This document shows, piece after piece, positions 1 through 11,675 of a DNA stretch of 64,000 bases (its first letter is position 1; each line of letters opens with the position of its first letter). The DNA lies in the NCBI GenBank assembly GCA_027563935.2, contig CM050448.1, positions 64,531,843 to 64,595,842 on the forward strand, in the 5' to 3' direction. The notes beneath the pieces were generated by a model that made no database searches, was not told the DNA's origin, and was given only the letters and a program-made list of their open reading frames with translations. The DNA comes from Costus lasius. Lineage: Eukaryota > Streptophyta > Magnoliopsida > Zingiberales > Costaceae. The position numbers were made by a program, and so were the translations under genes.

Positions 1-520
1 GGATATCAGTTCGGTAAAGAGACTATAATGCATCTGTACCTAGTCGTGATGATGGGGATGTCGATGTCGATATCCATTCCAATGACCTGGGTAGCAGCAA
101 TGCACTATTAGGTGCTACTCACTGCTTGTGGTGACCTTTGGTCAACACTGCCAGCGTCAGAGGAACCTACAGGGTCGCACACCTTGATACTCAAGTTCTC
201 GTATTTATCGGGAAGCCATATGATCGAGTTATTGGATACCTCGGATCTAATTGGGAGATTTCATCAGCGCCAATGGGCCTGATGAGATGGAAGAATGTTA
301 TTGGAGGCAAATTTCATTTTTGGCAAGTTCACTAGTATTTGACCATGGTTGGTCAAATTTCGATTAGGGTTGCATTGGATTTGATCCAATTGCTTAATCA
401 ACTCATGCAATGAAGTTTGGGCTAGCTCATTACCTAATGAGGCCCAATAACAAGTTATCATGAAGAGAGAATGGGCTAAAGGGTATAATGGGGATAAATC
501 TCCACCCCATTGGCGCCTAG
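1..520. other. Unassigned host sequence X, left flank of element H
   Basis: No convincing gene is visible; the open frames here are short and lack recognisable domains. The stretch at about 163-181 (GGAACCTACAGGGTCGCAC) resembles the motif GGAAACCCTTAGGGTCGCAC inside the copia LTRs of this window, so X may be part of an LTR of another, unrelated retroelement. That is inference. The right-hand continuation of X is only 29 bp (50227-50255) before element J begins, so its identity cannot be settled here. AATGGGG (487-493) and CCCCATT (505-511) form an inverted pair next to the insertion point of H. Confidence 0.5.
503..520. repeat. Left copy of 18-bp duplication flanking H
   Basis: CACCCCATTGGCGCCTAG occurs immediately before the TGTCAGGG start of H and again at 50209-50226, immediately after the end of H's 3' LTR. 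All other complete elements in the window have 5-bp duplications, so this one is anomalous. Confidence 0.85.
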
Positions 521-952
521 TGTCAGGGATCGGAGGAGTTTGGGTGTAATTCCACTGTTACCCGACCCTGACACTATCTTTTTGTGTAAAACATGGGATG
601 TGTAGATCCATGTAAAAATAGGGTTTGGCACATGGGTGTCATGTGTTTTAGTCTTTAGGGTTGTGATGCACTCGGGGGACTGTCCCGGGGCATGTACATG
701 TGAGTGGGGGACTGTGTTTTCACAAGTACTCGAGGATGGGGGGCTCAAATGTGTAAAATTAGCCTACCCATCCCTTGTGAAGCCTTCTACTCACACCCCT
801 TAGATTGTGTACTTGGGATAGGATTGAGAGGGGTGGTAGTGCCTTGGTTAAATGCAGTCTTGTGATCCCATGCAAGTATAAAATTGCAAGGTTCCACACA
901 CCTGCCCTCTCCACCAAGTTATAGGTCTAGGGTCTACTCAATATTTGCTTAG
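521..952 (+). repeat. H 5' LTR, first part
   Basis: Starts TGTCAGGGATCGG and is the counterpart of 13607-13902 plus 49805-49947. It is broken after CTTAG (948-952) by solo LTR I and resumes at 11676. It contains the TATA-like TATAAAA at 877-883. Differences from the 3' LTR are scattered substitutions. Confidence 0.9.
877..883 (+). promoter_or_regulatory. TATA-like box in H 5' LTR
   Basis: TATAAAA in the context GCAAGTATAAAATTGCAAGG is present in both H LTRs (also 49865-49871). It is the best TATA candidate in this LTR. Transcription start is not determinable from sequence alone. Confidence 0.5.
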
Positions 953-1569
953 TGTCACGCCCCAATATCTGTGCAAAATTTTTGCCTTAGAATCTAGGGC
1001 GTGATGGCGCAATCACACACCCTCCGTGTGGATTGCCAGCCAACACTCTATCTGCGGAAGCTATCCAAGACCGTCTCCCAAGGAAGATCCGTACTCCTCT
1101 GGTCCTCTGCGCTCTCAGGGCTGGCTCTGATGGAACTGAGCTCCCAGGCTGTGCTGATGGAACTGAGTCCTAGCCTTCTCCTAGCCCTAGACCTAGGTTA
1201 GTAAGGGGTGGGTGGCAAGCACATGTTGCTTCTCAACCCCATATGCACCCTTACCAACAATCTTAAACCTAAGCGCCCTGCAAATGACAGTCCACACAAT
1301 CGCTGGCAGTTCACAGAATACGGGCACTAGACATATGCCCAAACCCTAATACAAGTATCCACAACTACACAGCGATAATCACACCGATCGATAAAAGTAA
1401 ACACCTATCAACTACTCAAGATAGCATAGAGTTCTTACACAAGTTCTTACACAATGCTAGAACAATGTAAATAACACAAGGAAGGAATGTATACCACTCC
1501 TACGCTATGATGAAGTGTTCGGCTCCCTGCTCCTCCAAGGTGGCCGGTCCTTCGTCTCCAAGCTCCAAG
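953..1569 (-). repeat. I solo LTR, left part
   Basis: Similar to 13903-14525 and 48160-48780 of G's LTRs. Element A interrupts it after CCAAG (1565-1569). Confidence 0.85.
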
Positions 1570-3244
1570 TGAAAGTCCCCTAGAACAAGGGGGGGCGAAA
1601 CCCTAATAGGAGGCGCAACAAAACCTCTAGCGGAATCTAGGGTTTCTAACAGGATCGCATAGCATGTAACATGTTCAACTTTCAATGAAAAGGGATTCTT
1701 ACCATTGCCATCGCTTAGATGGTGTCTTGGAAGGAAAGGCGCAAATGCTCCTTCTCCTAAGATGACGCACACAATTGATGTCGTCTACTCTTCTCTTGGT
1801 GCTCCTTGTGCTAGCAAGGTTCCAAGAAGTCGTTGTCGAATGGAAGGGGAGAGAATCCTTTGCTTGGCGATTACTTCCTTCTCCTTGCGTCAACCTCTTC
1901 ACCACACGAGAGTGCAAGCACCGAATACTCAAGTTGGCGATGAGAGATGAGAGCGTCTTAGGCATGAACGTGAGGCGTTCCCACGTTTAGAAGTCATGGC
2001 TTCTAAATTTAGTAAACCCCAAACGTTCATCCGACCATGGGTTCACCCCATGTGCAAACTCCTCTTAGATTGAACCATGAGCTCAACCAATGAGCTGGTT
2101 CAAATCGATTTGGTTTAATAACCAAATAAACCAAGCAATCAGTCCAGACCACAATAAACCCTAAGGCTCTTGATCTGACCGTCGATCTCTTGATGCTGCT
2201 GATCTCACTGATCTAGCATCCATTCTCTCGATCGAAGCTTACCGATCTCAAGCCCTAATCAATCAAACATGATCAGACCAGATCTCACTTACAATCAGAG
2301 ATTAAATCCCTTTAAACTGAACCTGAACAATTCAGTCCACACGATCTGACTTAAGTAAGCCATATCATCAAATTGTGCGACCCTGAGGGTTTCCTTTAAA
2401 TGTCGGTAACGATAACTCACGTTATCACGATCAGTGAGGGGTATCTAGCAACACATCACTGTCTCCCAATATAAAGAAAAGAGTTTTCCAAGACTACACC
2501 CAAACCACAGCACAAGTGTGAATCCAACTCACAAGGCATGCATGTTTCCTTTGCCACTGGATGTTCTTATTGGACAAGCGTGTCAAGCTTGTAACTCCAA
2601 TATGATGAGCATGATTAGATCAGATGAACACAGTCACCTGGGTATGGCCATACACTATTCTCAATCATCTCATCCAAGGGGCCCTTTAGAACATCACACT
2701 CCTTAAACAAGGAGACGGCAATCCTTTGTCTATCACTAGTGCCCTAACCTGACTCAAGCTCACCATCCAAGATAGTCTATAATCATTATGTTTCAAATGA
2801 TATTGAACTACCTCAAAACAATGACAATCATCATTTAGAAACACAAGTGATCTCAAGTCAGAGGACATGTGCCACTTGTTGCAATCAAGGATTATTCACA
2901 TTGTGACAAGCAATTGAATAACCTAGTAGGGTCTGTCCAGTACATCCAATGTACCCATGAGTCTACATCTTATTCCATGCTCGAAGCATCCTATAAGATT
3001 AGAACACATATTAGTCTCAATCATATCAAGGCTGTCTCATGTTCACCAAGATATCTCGACTAAGGACTTTATAGCATGTCAGCCCAGCTGAACAGCTTTG
3101 AGACATTATTCAGAAGTACACTTATTGCAGCAGACAATGTAACAAACTGAATAATAACCATGCCTTTATAAACATAAGAGTTTATACATGATACTGATAC
3201 AATCCCAAGGCCTCAAACATTAGCCTTAAGGGCATACCCCAACA
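1570..3244 (-). repeat. A 3' LTR
   Basis: Read on the plus strand it runs TGAAAGTCCCC...ACCCCAACA; in sense it starts TGTTGGGGTATGCCC. It pairs with 8969-10643 at equal length. The GNRA-loop hairpin lies at 2411-2426 (loop GTGA in sense). Confidence 0.95.
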
Positions 3245-3254
3245 ATCTCCCACT
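3245..3254 (-). other. Polypurine tract of A
   Basis: AGTGGGAGAT in sense, directly abutting the 3' LTR. It would prime plus-strand DNA synthesis. The identical tract is found in B, C, D and E. Confidence 0.8.
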
Positions 3255-3264
3255 TGCACTTAAT

Positions 3265-6200
3265 CTAATGGTTGAGAAATCTCAAACCCATATTATTACA
3301 GTGCTTCTCATGCTTCTGCTGCGCCAGAGGCTTGGTAAGCGGGTCTGCCAGATTGTCATCTGTATGAACCTTGCAGACTTTGATCTCGCCACGATCTATG
3401 ATCTCCCTGATCAAATGAAACCGTCTCTGTATGTGCTTGGACTTCTGGTGCGACCGTGGTTTCTTTGCTTGTGCGATTGCTCCAGTGTTATCACAGAAGA
3501 TAACCAAAGGATCTGCACTCGAAGGAACAACACCAAGTTCTTTCACGAACTTACGAATCCACACTGCCTCCTTGGATGCTTCCGAGGCTGCAACATACTC
3601 GGCTTCTGTTGTGGAATCAGCAACAGTTGACTGTTTGAAACTCTTCCACACCACCGCTCCTCCATTCAAGCTAAAAACATAGCCTGATTGTGATCGGAAA
3701 TCATCCTGGTCAGACTGGAACGAAGCGTCAGTATATCCTTCAATACTGAGTTCTTCCTGACCACCATATATCAAGAACATATCTTTGGTCCTCCGCAGAT
3801 ATTTTAAAATGTTCTTGACTGCAATCCAGTGTGCCTGACCTGGATTACTTTGGAACCGACTGGTCACGCTTAACCCGTAAGCGACGTCTGGGCGAGTACA
3901 CAACATCGCATACATAATGGACCCAATAGCCGAAGCATAAGGCGTATTGTCCATTTCATCTTTCTCAGTCTGTGTTTGTGGACACTGACTCTTCGAAAGA
4001 TTCAGACCATGTCTGACTGGAAGATATCCTCTTTTAGAATTCTCTAAATGAAATCTCTCCAGGATTTTATCGATGTAAGTACTCTGGCACAGCCCGAGAA
4101 GTCTCTTAGATCTATCCCTGTAGATCTTCACACCTAATACATAGGCTGCTTCTCCTAGATCTTTCATCTGGAAACACTTCCTTAACCATGCCTTAACCGC
4201 ATGCATTTCAGGAATATCGTTTCCAATGATCAAGATATCATCGACGTAGAGGACTAAGAAAGTAATCACGCTCCCACTAAACCTCTTATATACACACGGG
4301 TCATCCTCGTTCTTGATGAAACCAAACTCACTGATTGATTCATCAAAACGAATATTCCAGCTTCTAGATGCTTGTTTAAGTCCATAAATGGACTTCTTTA
4401 ACTTGCATATCTTATGACGATCTGATGGATTAGTGAAACCTTCTGGTTGTGTCATATACACATCCTCGTCCAGATTTCCATTCAGGAAAGCTGTTTTCAC
4501 ATCCATTTGCCAGATCTCATAATCATAATATGCAGCTATCGCGAAAAGAATCCGAATAGACTTAAACATAGCTACAGGTGAGAAAGTTTCATCATAATCT
4601 ATCCCGTAGATTTGTTTGAAACCTTTCGCAACTAGCCTGCCTTTATAGGTAACCACGTTACCATCCATGTCAATCTTCTTCTTGAAGATCCATTTACAGC
4701 CTATAGGGATAACTCCCGGAGGCGGATCAACCAAATCCCAGACTTGGTTATCTGACATGGAGTCCATCTCGGCGCGCATAGCTTCAAGCCATCTCGCTGA
4801 CTCCGGTCCACTGACCGCATCCGCATAAGTGAGGGGTTCATCATTATCAATGATGTAGACTCCGTCATAGCGCTCAGGCTGTCGACGGATCCTTCCCGAT
4901 CTTCGCGGTTCCCGTGATATCTGAGCCTCAGGTTGTTCAATAACCTGATCCACCGGCTCAGGCTCATCCAACTGTGCTTGACTACTTTGTCCTTCCTCTG
5001 GATTCTCATCCAGCTTTATTTCTCTCCCACTGGCCTCTTGCAGAAGAAACTCCTTCTCAAGAAATATGGCCGTCCGAGCAACAAATACTTTGTTCTCTTT
5101 GGGATCGTAGAAATAATAACCCTTAGTTTCCTTAGGGTAACCGACAAAGATACATTTTTCAGATCTGCTCTCTAGTTTCCCAGAGGCGAGCTTTTTGACA
5201 TAAGCTTCGCAGCCCCAGATCCTGATAAATGTCAAGCTCGGCTGTTTCCCATACCATAACTCATATGGCGTCTTAGAAACTGCCTTGGATGGCACTCGGT
5301 TTAGTACCTTTGCAGCTGTCTCCAGTGCAAATCCCCAAAAGGAATATGGAAGAGTAGCCTGACTCATCATAGAACGAACCATATCAAGTAACGTTCTATT
5401 TCTCCTCTCGGACACACCATTCCATTGCGGTGTTCCTGGCGGAGTGAGCTATGAGATAATCCCACACTCCTTCAGATAGTCAGTAAACGCATGACTTAGG
5501 TATTCTCCACCTCGATCAGAACGAAGTGCCTTGATATTTCGGCCTAGCTGTTTTTGTACTTCATTCTTGAACTCTTTGAACTTGTCAAAAGATTCACTTT
5601 TATGTCTCATTAAATAGACATACCCATATCTACTGAAATCATCAGTAAAGGTAATGAAGTACTGATAGCCACCTCTGGCATGTTTACTAAATGGCCCACA
5701 CACATCACTGTGTATAAGGTCAAGTAAACCTGAAGCCCTTTGACCTTTGTTAGAAAAAGGTGACTTCGTCATTTTACCCATTAAACAAGCCTTGCATGTA
5801 TCAATCTCCTCATAGGAGAATGATCCCAGCAGTCCATGATCATGCAACCGCTTAATGCGTTTCTTGTTAATATGGCCTAAACGACTATGCCATAGCAAGG
5901 TGCTGTCATCAGCATACTTGGCTTTCTTAATATCAATATTTTGTATAGAACATTCCATGTCCAACATGAATAACCCATTGTTAATTGAACCAGTTGCATA
6001 AACAATATTATCAAAAGATAAAACACACTTTGAAATATTGTATTCAAAGGAAAATCCCTTCCTAACAAGAGCAGGAATGGAGATAATATTCTTAGTAATG
6101 CTGGGAACAAAGTAACAACTGTTTAGTTCTAATACAAGCCCAGATGGCAAAGAGATGAAATAGTCTCCTACAGCAACAGCAGCAACCCGTGCCCCGTTTC

Positions 6201-7152
6201 CAACTCGTAGGTCCACCTCATGCTGTCCCACCTGTCTTCTTCTCTTGAGTTCCTGTACATTTGAACAAATGTGAACTCCACATGCAGTGTCCAACACCCA
6301 TGATATAGAAGAAGATGAAACCATGACTTCCGTCACGTATATACCTGAGCCAGAAGCGATGCTTCCCCTCTTATCTCCTTGGAGCGCTTTACAGTCCTTT
6401 TTCCAGTGACCCAGCTGGCCATAGTGGAAACATCTGTATTCCTTTGACCGCTTGACTTTTTGCTTCAGAGCCTTGCTGTAACTCTTGACAGGGGTCTTGC
6501 CCTTCTTCCCCTTCTTCTTGTTGTTCCTTGAAGGAACCATTAAGACAGAGGTTGAAGGCTTTCCCTTCAGAGTTTCCTCAGTAGTCAAGAGCATATTCAG
6601 CAGCTCTGCCGGAGTACAATCGATTTTGTTCATATTAAAGTTAATGATGAACGCATCGAAAGAGGGCGGGAGAGACTGCAGAATAATGTCTACAGCAAGC
6701 TCCTGGTTGATGGTATGCCCCAGTTTCTCTAGAGCCTCCTTGTGCCCAATCATCTTGAGCACGTGAGCTCCCACTGGGCTCCCTTCAGCCAGTTTGCTCT
6801 GAAAGAACAGCTTTGTCAGATTATAGCGTTCTGTCCTCGCCTGTGCAGCATACAGCATCTTGAGGTTTGCTATCATGTCTATAGCAGACATATCCTCATG
6901 CTGACGCTGCAGCGGTGGCGTCATAGACGCTAGCATCAGGCAAGCGACATCAATGCTATCATTGACGTGCTTTTCATAAGCTTCCCGAACCGCCCTTGCG
7001 GCGTTCGGAGCGGGCTGAGGCGGTATAGCCATCTCGAGGACATACAGTTTCCTCTCTGCCTTAAGAACAATCTTAAGGTGTCCGAACCAGTCTGAGAAGT
7101 TTGGCCCAGCAAACTTCTCCCTTTCCAGTAGGAATCGCACATTGAAGCTCAT
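3265..7152 (-). pseudogene. A gag-pol polyprotein, interrupted by TAG in integrase
   Basis: Same frame and organisation as the intact copy in B: Gag with a CCHC-type knuckle, protease, integrase, reverse transcriptase, RNase H. One in-frame TAG at 5449-5451 replaces the CAG glutamine codon present in B, C, D and E (codon 568). It falls between the second Asp and the Glu of the integrase catalytic triad, so a truncated product would lack a working integrase, reverse transcriptase and RNase H. The frame resumes unchanged to the stop at 3265. One extra Asn lies in the basic linker before the zinc knuckle. The first zinc-knuckle cysteine region reads CFHYGQ, losing the second Cys, so the knuckle is also damaged. 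The start ATG at 7152 matches the start MSFNVR of the other copies. Confidence 0.9.
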
Positions 7153-8955
7153 GGTGTTCGTTGCTGCAGGTATCTACAACAATGCAAGAACAACAAGGTC
7201 AGTATCAATGTAAAGAATCAATTCAGGACTTAAGAATGATTCTTTTTCTCACTATTTTATCTGGCTGAAAAATCCAGCAAAACAGCCCGAAAGAGTAGAA
7301 CTCTTTTAGTGAGATGGGATCCAGATTTCATTCTTGGTCTCCGCGTCCCGCTCAGGCGAGATAAGATGCACAGAGAGTACAAGCACTAATTTCTGGCAGG
7401 CTGTCCCAGCCAATCGCCAACCCGTGCGATTCCCCTTCATCTGGGCAATCCAGCAGACTGTGCCAACTGAGTTGGTACAACACAATCTATGACCCCACAG
7501 ATGGCTGCCTCCATGCGCTACCATATGCGCCACATATGTAGCCTACATGGTCAAGCTGACCCGACCTACTCCCTGGACCACCACGTGCTATGCTGAGCAA
7601 CGAGAAGCGATAAATCCCTTCTCTGTAACACGCAGGTGTAATCCCGCACCGTCTGAAGATAGATGGACGTGCCCACTGAGTGGGTACAACACGGCTCCAA
7701 CGATAATCAGAACAGTGAGGTTTCGCGTCAGAAGGCATACGAGCTTGATATTTTAGCGTTGGATTTTAACGGTCTTTTATCTTCTTCACTATCATGCAAT
7801 TCCTATGGTGATAGCAGAAGATAAATAAATCATGCTGTTCTACTTATTTAAACAATAAAAGAAAGCATGGATCTTATGTGGTAAAGGCCCATAGCCTAAG
7901 TAAGACCTTAATTAACTTAAGTCTTCACTTGCTTTTCTTCATGGGTCTTTTGCTGCTCATCTGGCCCAACCCAGGGCCCAAGCGCCATCTGCAGCTCAGG
8001 TGCGCCTACCAGGGAAAATGCGCCTGGTCCCAGAGTCGAACCCTGGACCTCCCTCCTGGTCAAGCCACTGCTGCATGCGCCTCAGCCAAGTGTGCTCTGT
8101 GCTCTTGTCTGATTAATTTACAAATTAATCTATCTAGACACGATTGACACGCAGGTCAATTACACTTTATAAATTAAATACAATGTGATACGCAGATCAC
8201 AATAATTAATTTACAACTTTAAATTCCAGGCACGCAGGCCCCAGCACAGCACACAATTAACATGGGCAGCCCACATAAGAATAAATAAACAAACATAGGC
8301 ATCAATCAACATGTGATCCAATCATGAAAATTAAATTTCGAAAACCCCATAGGCATCAATTTTAATTTCCTTATTCGCCCTACAACCTTACAACGGTCCA
8401 TTACTAGGGATCCACTCATCCAACCTAGTCAGATCCACTGCCCTTGCATGCACCAAGTCCTAACTGACTTGAGTCGACCAAAAGGTCAACCATGCATGCG
8501 CCAGGGCCGAACAACCCTCATGAGATCTGGCAAGCGGGCGTGACCCCGGGCCTAGCTCATGTGTGTTCTGTAGTCGTCTCAATCAGACATCGCTACACGC
8601 CTGTCTGCAGTCGACCTATAGCCACCAGGTGCTATCGCACAGGTGCTATCTGGTCAACCCATCAAGGCTGTCAGATGATCTGATCAGACTGTCTGGATCT
8701 AACCTAGGGGATGACTTCAACCCTAATAACCCGTCTAAGGGTTTAAAGCAGGGCCTTAGATCTATAATGAGTCGCGCATGTATCATAAGTTTTTGAGAAA
8801 ACATAATATGCGCCAACAAGAAAACATGCGCCTAGGAGAAACAAAAACATCTCTAACAAGCATGTAAAATTCGCCTATTACAACTAGCGCATGTAACATA
8901 TAGATCATTGCATAGGATCACAAAGAAAGCAAACATATTAGCATGCAATAACAGC
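7153..8955 (-). other. A untranslated leader (PBS to gag)
   Basis: About 1.8 kb without a credible gene. In sense order it holds the region after the PBS, a tRNA B-box-like hairpin (8032-8042), hairpin 1 (7672-7684), hairpin 2 (7463-7475), hairpin 3 (7290-7306) and hairpin 4 (7263-7287), then gag. The same blocks recur in the other copia copies. Small open frames here are not supported as genes. Confidence 0.7.
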
Positions 8956-8966
8956 CTCTGATACCA
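8956..8966 (-). other. Primer-binding site of A (initiator tRNA-Met)
   Basis: TGGTATCAGAG in sense, two bases from the 5' LTR end. It is complementary to the 3' end of plant initiator tRNA-Met; the match stops after 11 bases. Confidence 0.85.
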
Positions 8967-8968
8967 AT

Positions 8969-10643
8969 TGAAAGTCCCCTAGAACAAGGGGGGGCGAAAC
9001 CCTAATAGGAGGTGCAACAAAACCTCTAGCGGAATCTAGGGTTTCTAACAGGATCGCATAGCATGTAACATGTTCAACTTTCAATGAAAAGGGATTATTA
9101 CCATTGCCATCGCTTAGATGGTGTCTTGGAAGGAAAGGCGCAAATGCTCCTTCTCCTAAGATGACGCACACAATTGATGTCGTCTACTCTTCTCTTGGTG
9201 CTCCTTGTGCTAACAAGGTTCCAAGAAGTCGTTGTCGAATGGAAGGGGAGAGAATCCTTTGCTTGGCGATTACTTCCTTCTCCTTGTGTCAACCTCTTCA
9301 CCACACGAGAGTGCAAGCACCGAATACTCAAGTTGGCGACGAGAGATGAGAGCGTCTTAGGCGTGAACGTGAGGCGTTCCCACGTTTAGAAGTCATGGCT
9401 TCTAAATTTAGTAAACCCCAAACGTTCATGCGACCATGGGTTCACCCCATGCGCAAAGTCCTCTTAGATTGAACCATGCGCTCAACCAATGAGCTGGTTC
9501 AAATCGATTTGGTTTAATAACCAAATAAACCAAGCAATCAGTCCAGACCACAATAAACCCTAAGGCTCTTGATCTGACCGTCGATCTCTTGATGCTGCTG
9601 ATCTCACTGATCTAGCATCCATTCTCTCGATCGAAGCTTACCGATCTCAAGCCCTAATCAATCAAACATGATCAGACCAGATCTCACTTACAATCAGAGA
9701 TTAAATCCCTTTAAACTGAACCTGAACAATTCAGTCCACACGATCTGACTTAAGTAAGCCATATCATCAAATTGTGCGACCCTGAGGGTTTCCTTAAAAT
9801 GTCGGTAACGATAACTCACGTTATCACGATCAGTGAGGGGTATCTAGCAACACATCACTGTCTCCCGATATAAAGAAAAGAGTCTTCCAAGACTACACCC
9901 AAACCACAGCACAAGTGTGAATCCAACTCACAAGGCATGCATGTTTCCTTTGCCACTGGATGTTCTTATTGGACAAGCGTGTCAAGCTTGTAACTCCAAT
10001 ATGATGAGCATGATTAGATCAGATGAACACAGTCACCTGGGTATGGCCATACACTATTCTCAATCATCTCATCCAGGGGGCCCTTTAGAACATCACACTC
10101 CTTAAACAAGGAGACGGCAATCCTTTGTCTATCACTAGTGCCCTAACCTGACTCAAGCTCACCATCCAAGATAGTCTATAATCATTATGTTTCAAATGAT
10201 ATTGAACTACCTCAAAACAATGACAATCATCATTTAGAAACACAAGTGATCTCAAGTCAGAGGACATGTGCCACTTGTTGCAATCAAGGATTATTCACAT
10301 TGTGACAAGCAATTGAATAACCTAGTAGGGTCTGTCCAGTACATCCAATGTACCCATGAGTCTACATCTTATTCCATGCTCGAAGCATCCTATAAGATTA
10401 GAACACATATTAGTCTCAATCATATCAAGGCTGTCTCATGTTCACCAAGATATCTCGACTAAGGACTTTATAGCATGTCAGCCCAGCTGAACAGCTTTGA
10501 GACATTATTCAGAAGTACACTTATTGCAGCAGACAATGTAACAAACTGAATAATAACCATGCCTTTATAAACATAAGAGTTTATACATGATACTGATACA
10601 ATCCCAAGGCCTCAAACATTAGCCTTAAGGGCATACCCCAACA
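8969..10643 (-). repeat. A 5' LTR
   Basis: 1675 bp, supplying the promoter for A. A TATA-like TTTATATC lies at 9867-9874 and the GNRA hairpin at 9810-9825 downstream of it in sense. The sense 3' end carries a C-run/G-run hairpin just before the PBS. Confidence 0.95.
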
Positions 10644-10648
10644 CCAAG

Positions 10649-11670
10649 ACACTCCTCAAGTGCAAGCACTTGAGGCACCACCCTAGAGTCGCCCCTCTAG
10701 GTGGTTGTAATGCTCCAAATGCACTAATGGACACCTTCAGCCTCCCAAGGTGCCAAACTCCTCCAATGGACAGCAAGTAGGCTGCCCTCAAGTGGATGAT
10801 GGAAAGGGTGGCTGGTCAGCCCCCTTCTCCTCCAAACAGCCCCCTTTTCCTCCAAAGGGGTAATACAACAAACACTAAGGCTGCACCCCTCCAATGCAAC
10901 CCTCGGTTAGAGCTAGGTGAAGCTTGAACCCCTCTCAAGCAGCCCCCCCAAATCAAGCTCCAAGCTGATGGGAACTTTCGGCTATGGTGGAGGGATGAGT
11001 TCTCCTCACTCAATCCGCCACCAACAAGTATAAAGAACTCCTCCAACAAGTCGCCAACAAGATAGAATGACTTCCCCAAGCTGACGCCAACAGCAATGAA
11101 GAACTCCTCTCTCGGCCAAGGCAAGATGTGTGGAGAAATGCTTGAGCTCCTCTCTCAAGCAAGCTGGATGGAAGGAGGAAGGTGGCGTGAGCTCCCCTCA
11201 AGCCAATCACCACCAAGATGCAAGGATGAAGAAGAATCGCCCTCTCCAAGCTTCGGTTCCTCTCTCCCAATCCTTCAAAGCCGAATTCTTTCTTTCACCA
11301 ATCGAGATCCCCAATGTCATTTGCATTTTGTCAAAATTGCCCTTATGCATTATGAAGTGTTTAAGTGGAATGCACCTCCTCTACTTTCAGCAAATGACCC
11401 ACGCTTGGGTTGGTTACTTCATGCAACATAAGGATTGGTTCTCTCATAGGTCTTGGGTTCAAGTCTTGTCAATGACATATTTTTTTGCTAGGCTTGTACA
11501 CCTCCATACAAGCTCAAATTTTGCACTAAGGTTCATGTAGTCCCCCTACATTGACCCAAACCTTTTGCATGTGTAAACTCCATCAATTTTACCCCCTTCA
11601 TCCCTACTCATAACCTCTATGAGTCCATGGGAAAGGCGGGGTATAACCCCAGGATACCCAGGGTCTCACA
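10649..11670 (-). repeat. I solo LTR, right part
   Basis: Continues I after element A and ends GGTCTCACA. It is homologous to the later part of G's LTRs but has its own indels. It contains a degenerate copy of the plus-strand tRNA-like segment (about 11396-11486, ending in a T run) and the GCTTGTA...TACAAGC inverted repeat. Open frames across 10816-11540 are not conserved with G's LTR at protein level and are taken as chance. Confidence 0.85.
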
Positions 11671-11675
11671 CTTAG

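Larger units (their letters stand above)
1570..10643 (-). mobile_element. A: Ty1-copia (Angela/BARE-like) element, one nonsense mutation
   Basis: A 9074-bp element with two 1675-bp LTRs, a perfect CCAAG duplication (1565-1569 and 10644-10648), PBS, polypurine tract and a gag-pol frame broken by one TAG. About fourteen substitutions separate its LTRs by reading (roughly 0.8%). It sits inside solo LTR I. Family assignment to the Angela/BARE lineage rests on the polyprotein order, LTRs of about 1.7 kb starting TGTTGGGG, a long leader and a polyprotein of about 1290 residues. Confidence 0.93.
953..11670 (-). mobile_element. I: solo LTR of the G gypsy family, split by copia A
   Basis: Runs from TGTCACGCCCC (953) to GGTCTCACA (11670) with a perfect CTTAG duplication (948-952 and 11671-11675). 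Without element A and its duplication it is 1639 bp, matching the 1640-bp LTR of G, and it aligns with that LTR end to end with moderate divergence. No internal region or second LTR exists, so it is a solo LTR left by LTR-LTR recombination. Orientation is the same as G (minus). Confidence 0.85.

Noticed and set aside
2869..3063. Recurrent 64-residue frame (MPL..IK.YSHCDKQ...) at many places
   Set aside because: It is the same piece of the copia LTR read in one frame, repeated because the LTR is repeated. It has no domain, lies mostly antisense to the element, and its changes do not look protein-constrained.
7487..7756. Conserved leader frames as an extra protein upstream of gag
   Set aside because: The frames differ in length and start among copies and change by indels that are not multiples of three. 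Conservation fits RNA hairpins better than coding.
11010..11540. Possible host gene inside I
   Set aside because: The overlapping frames on both strands lie wholly in the solo LTR and are not preserved in the homologous LTRs of G.
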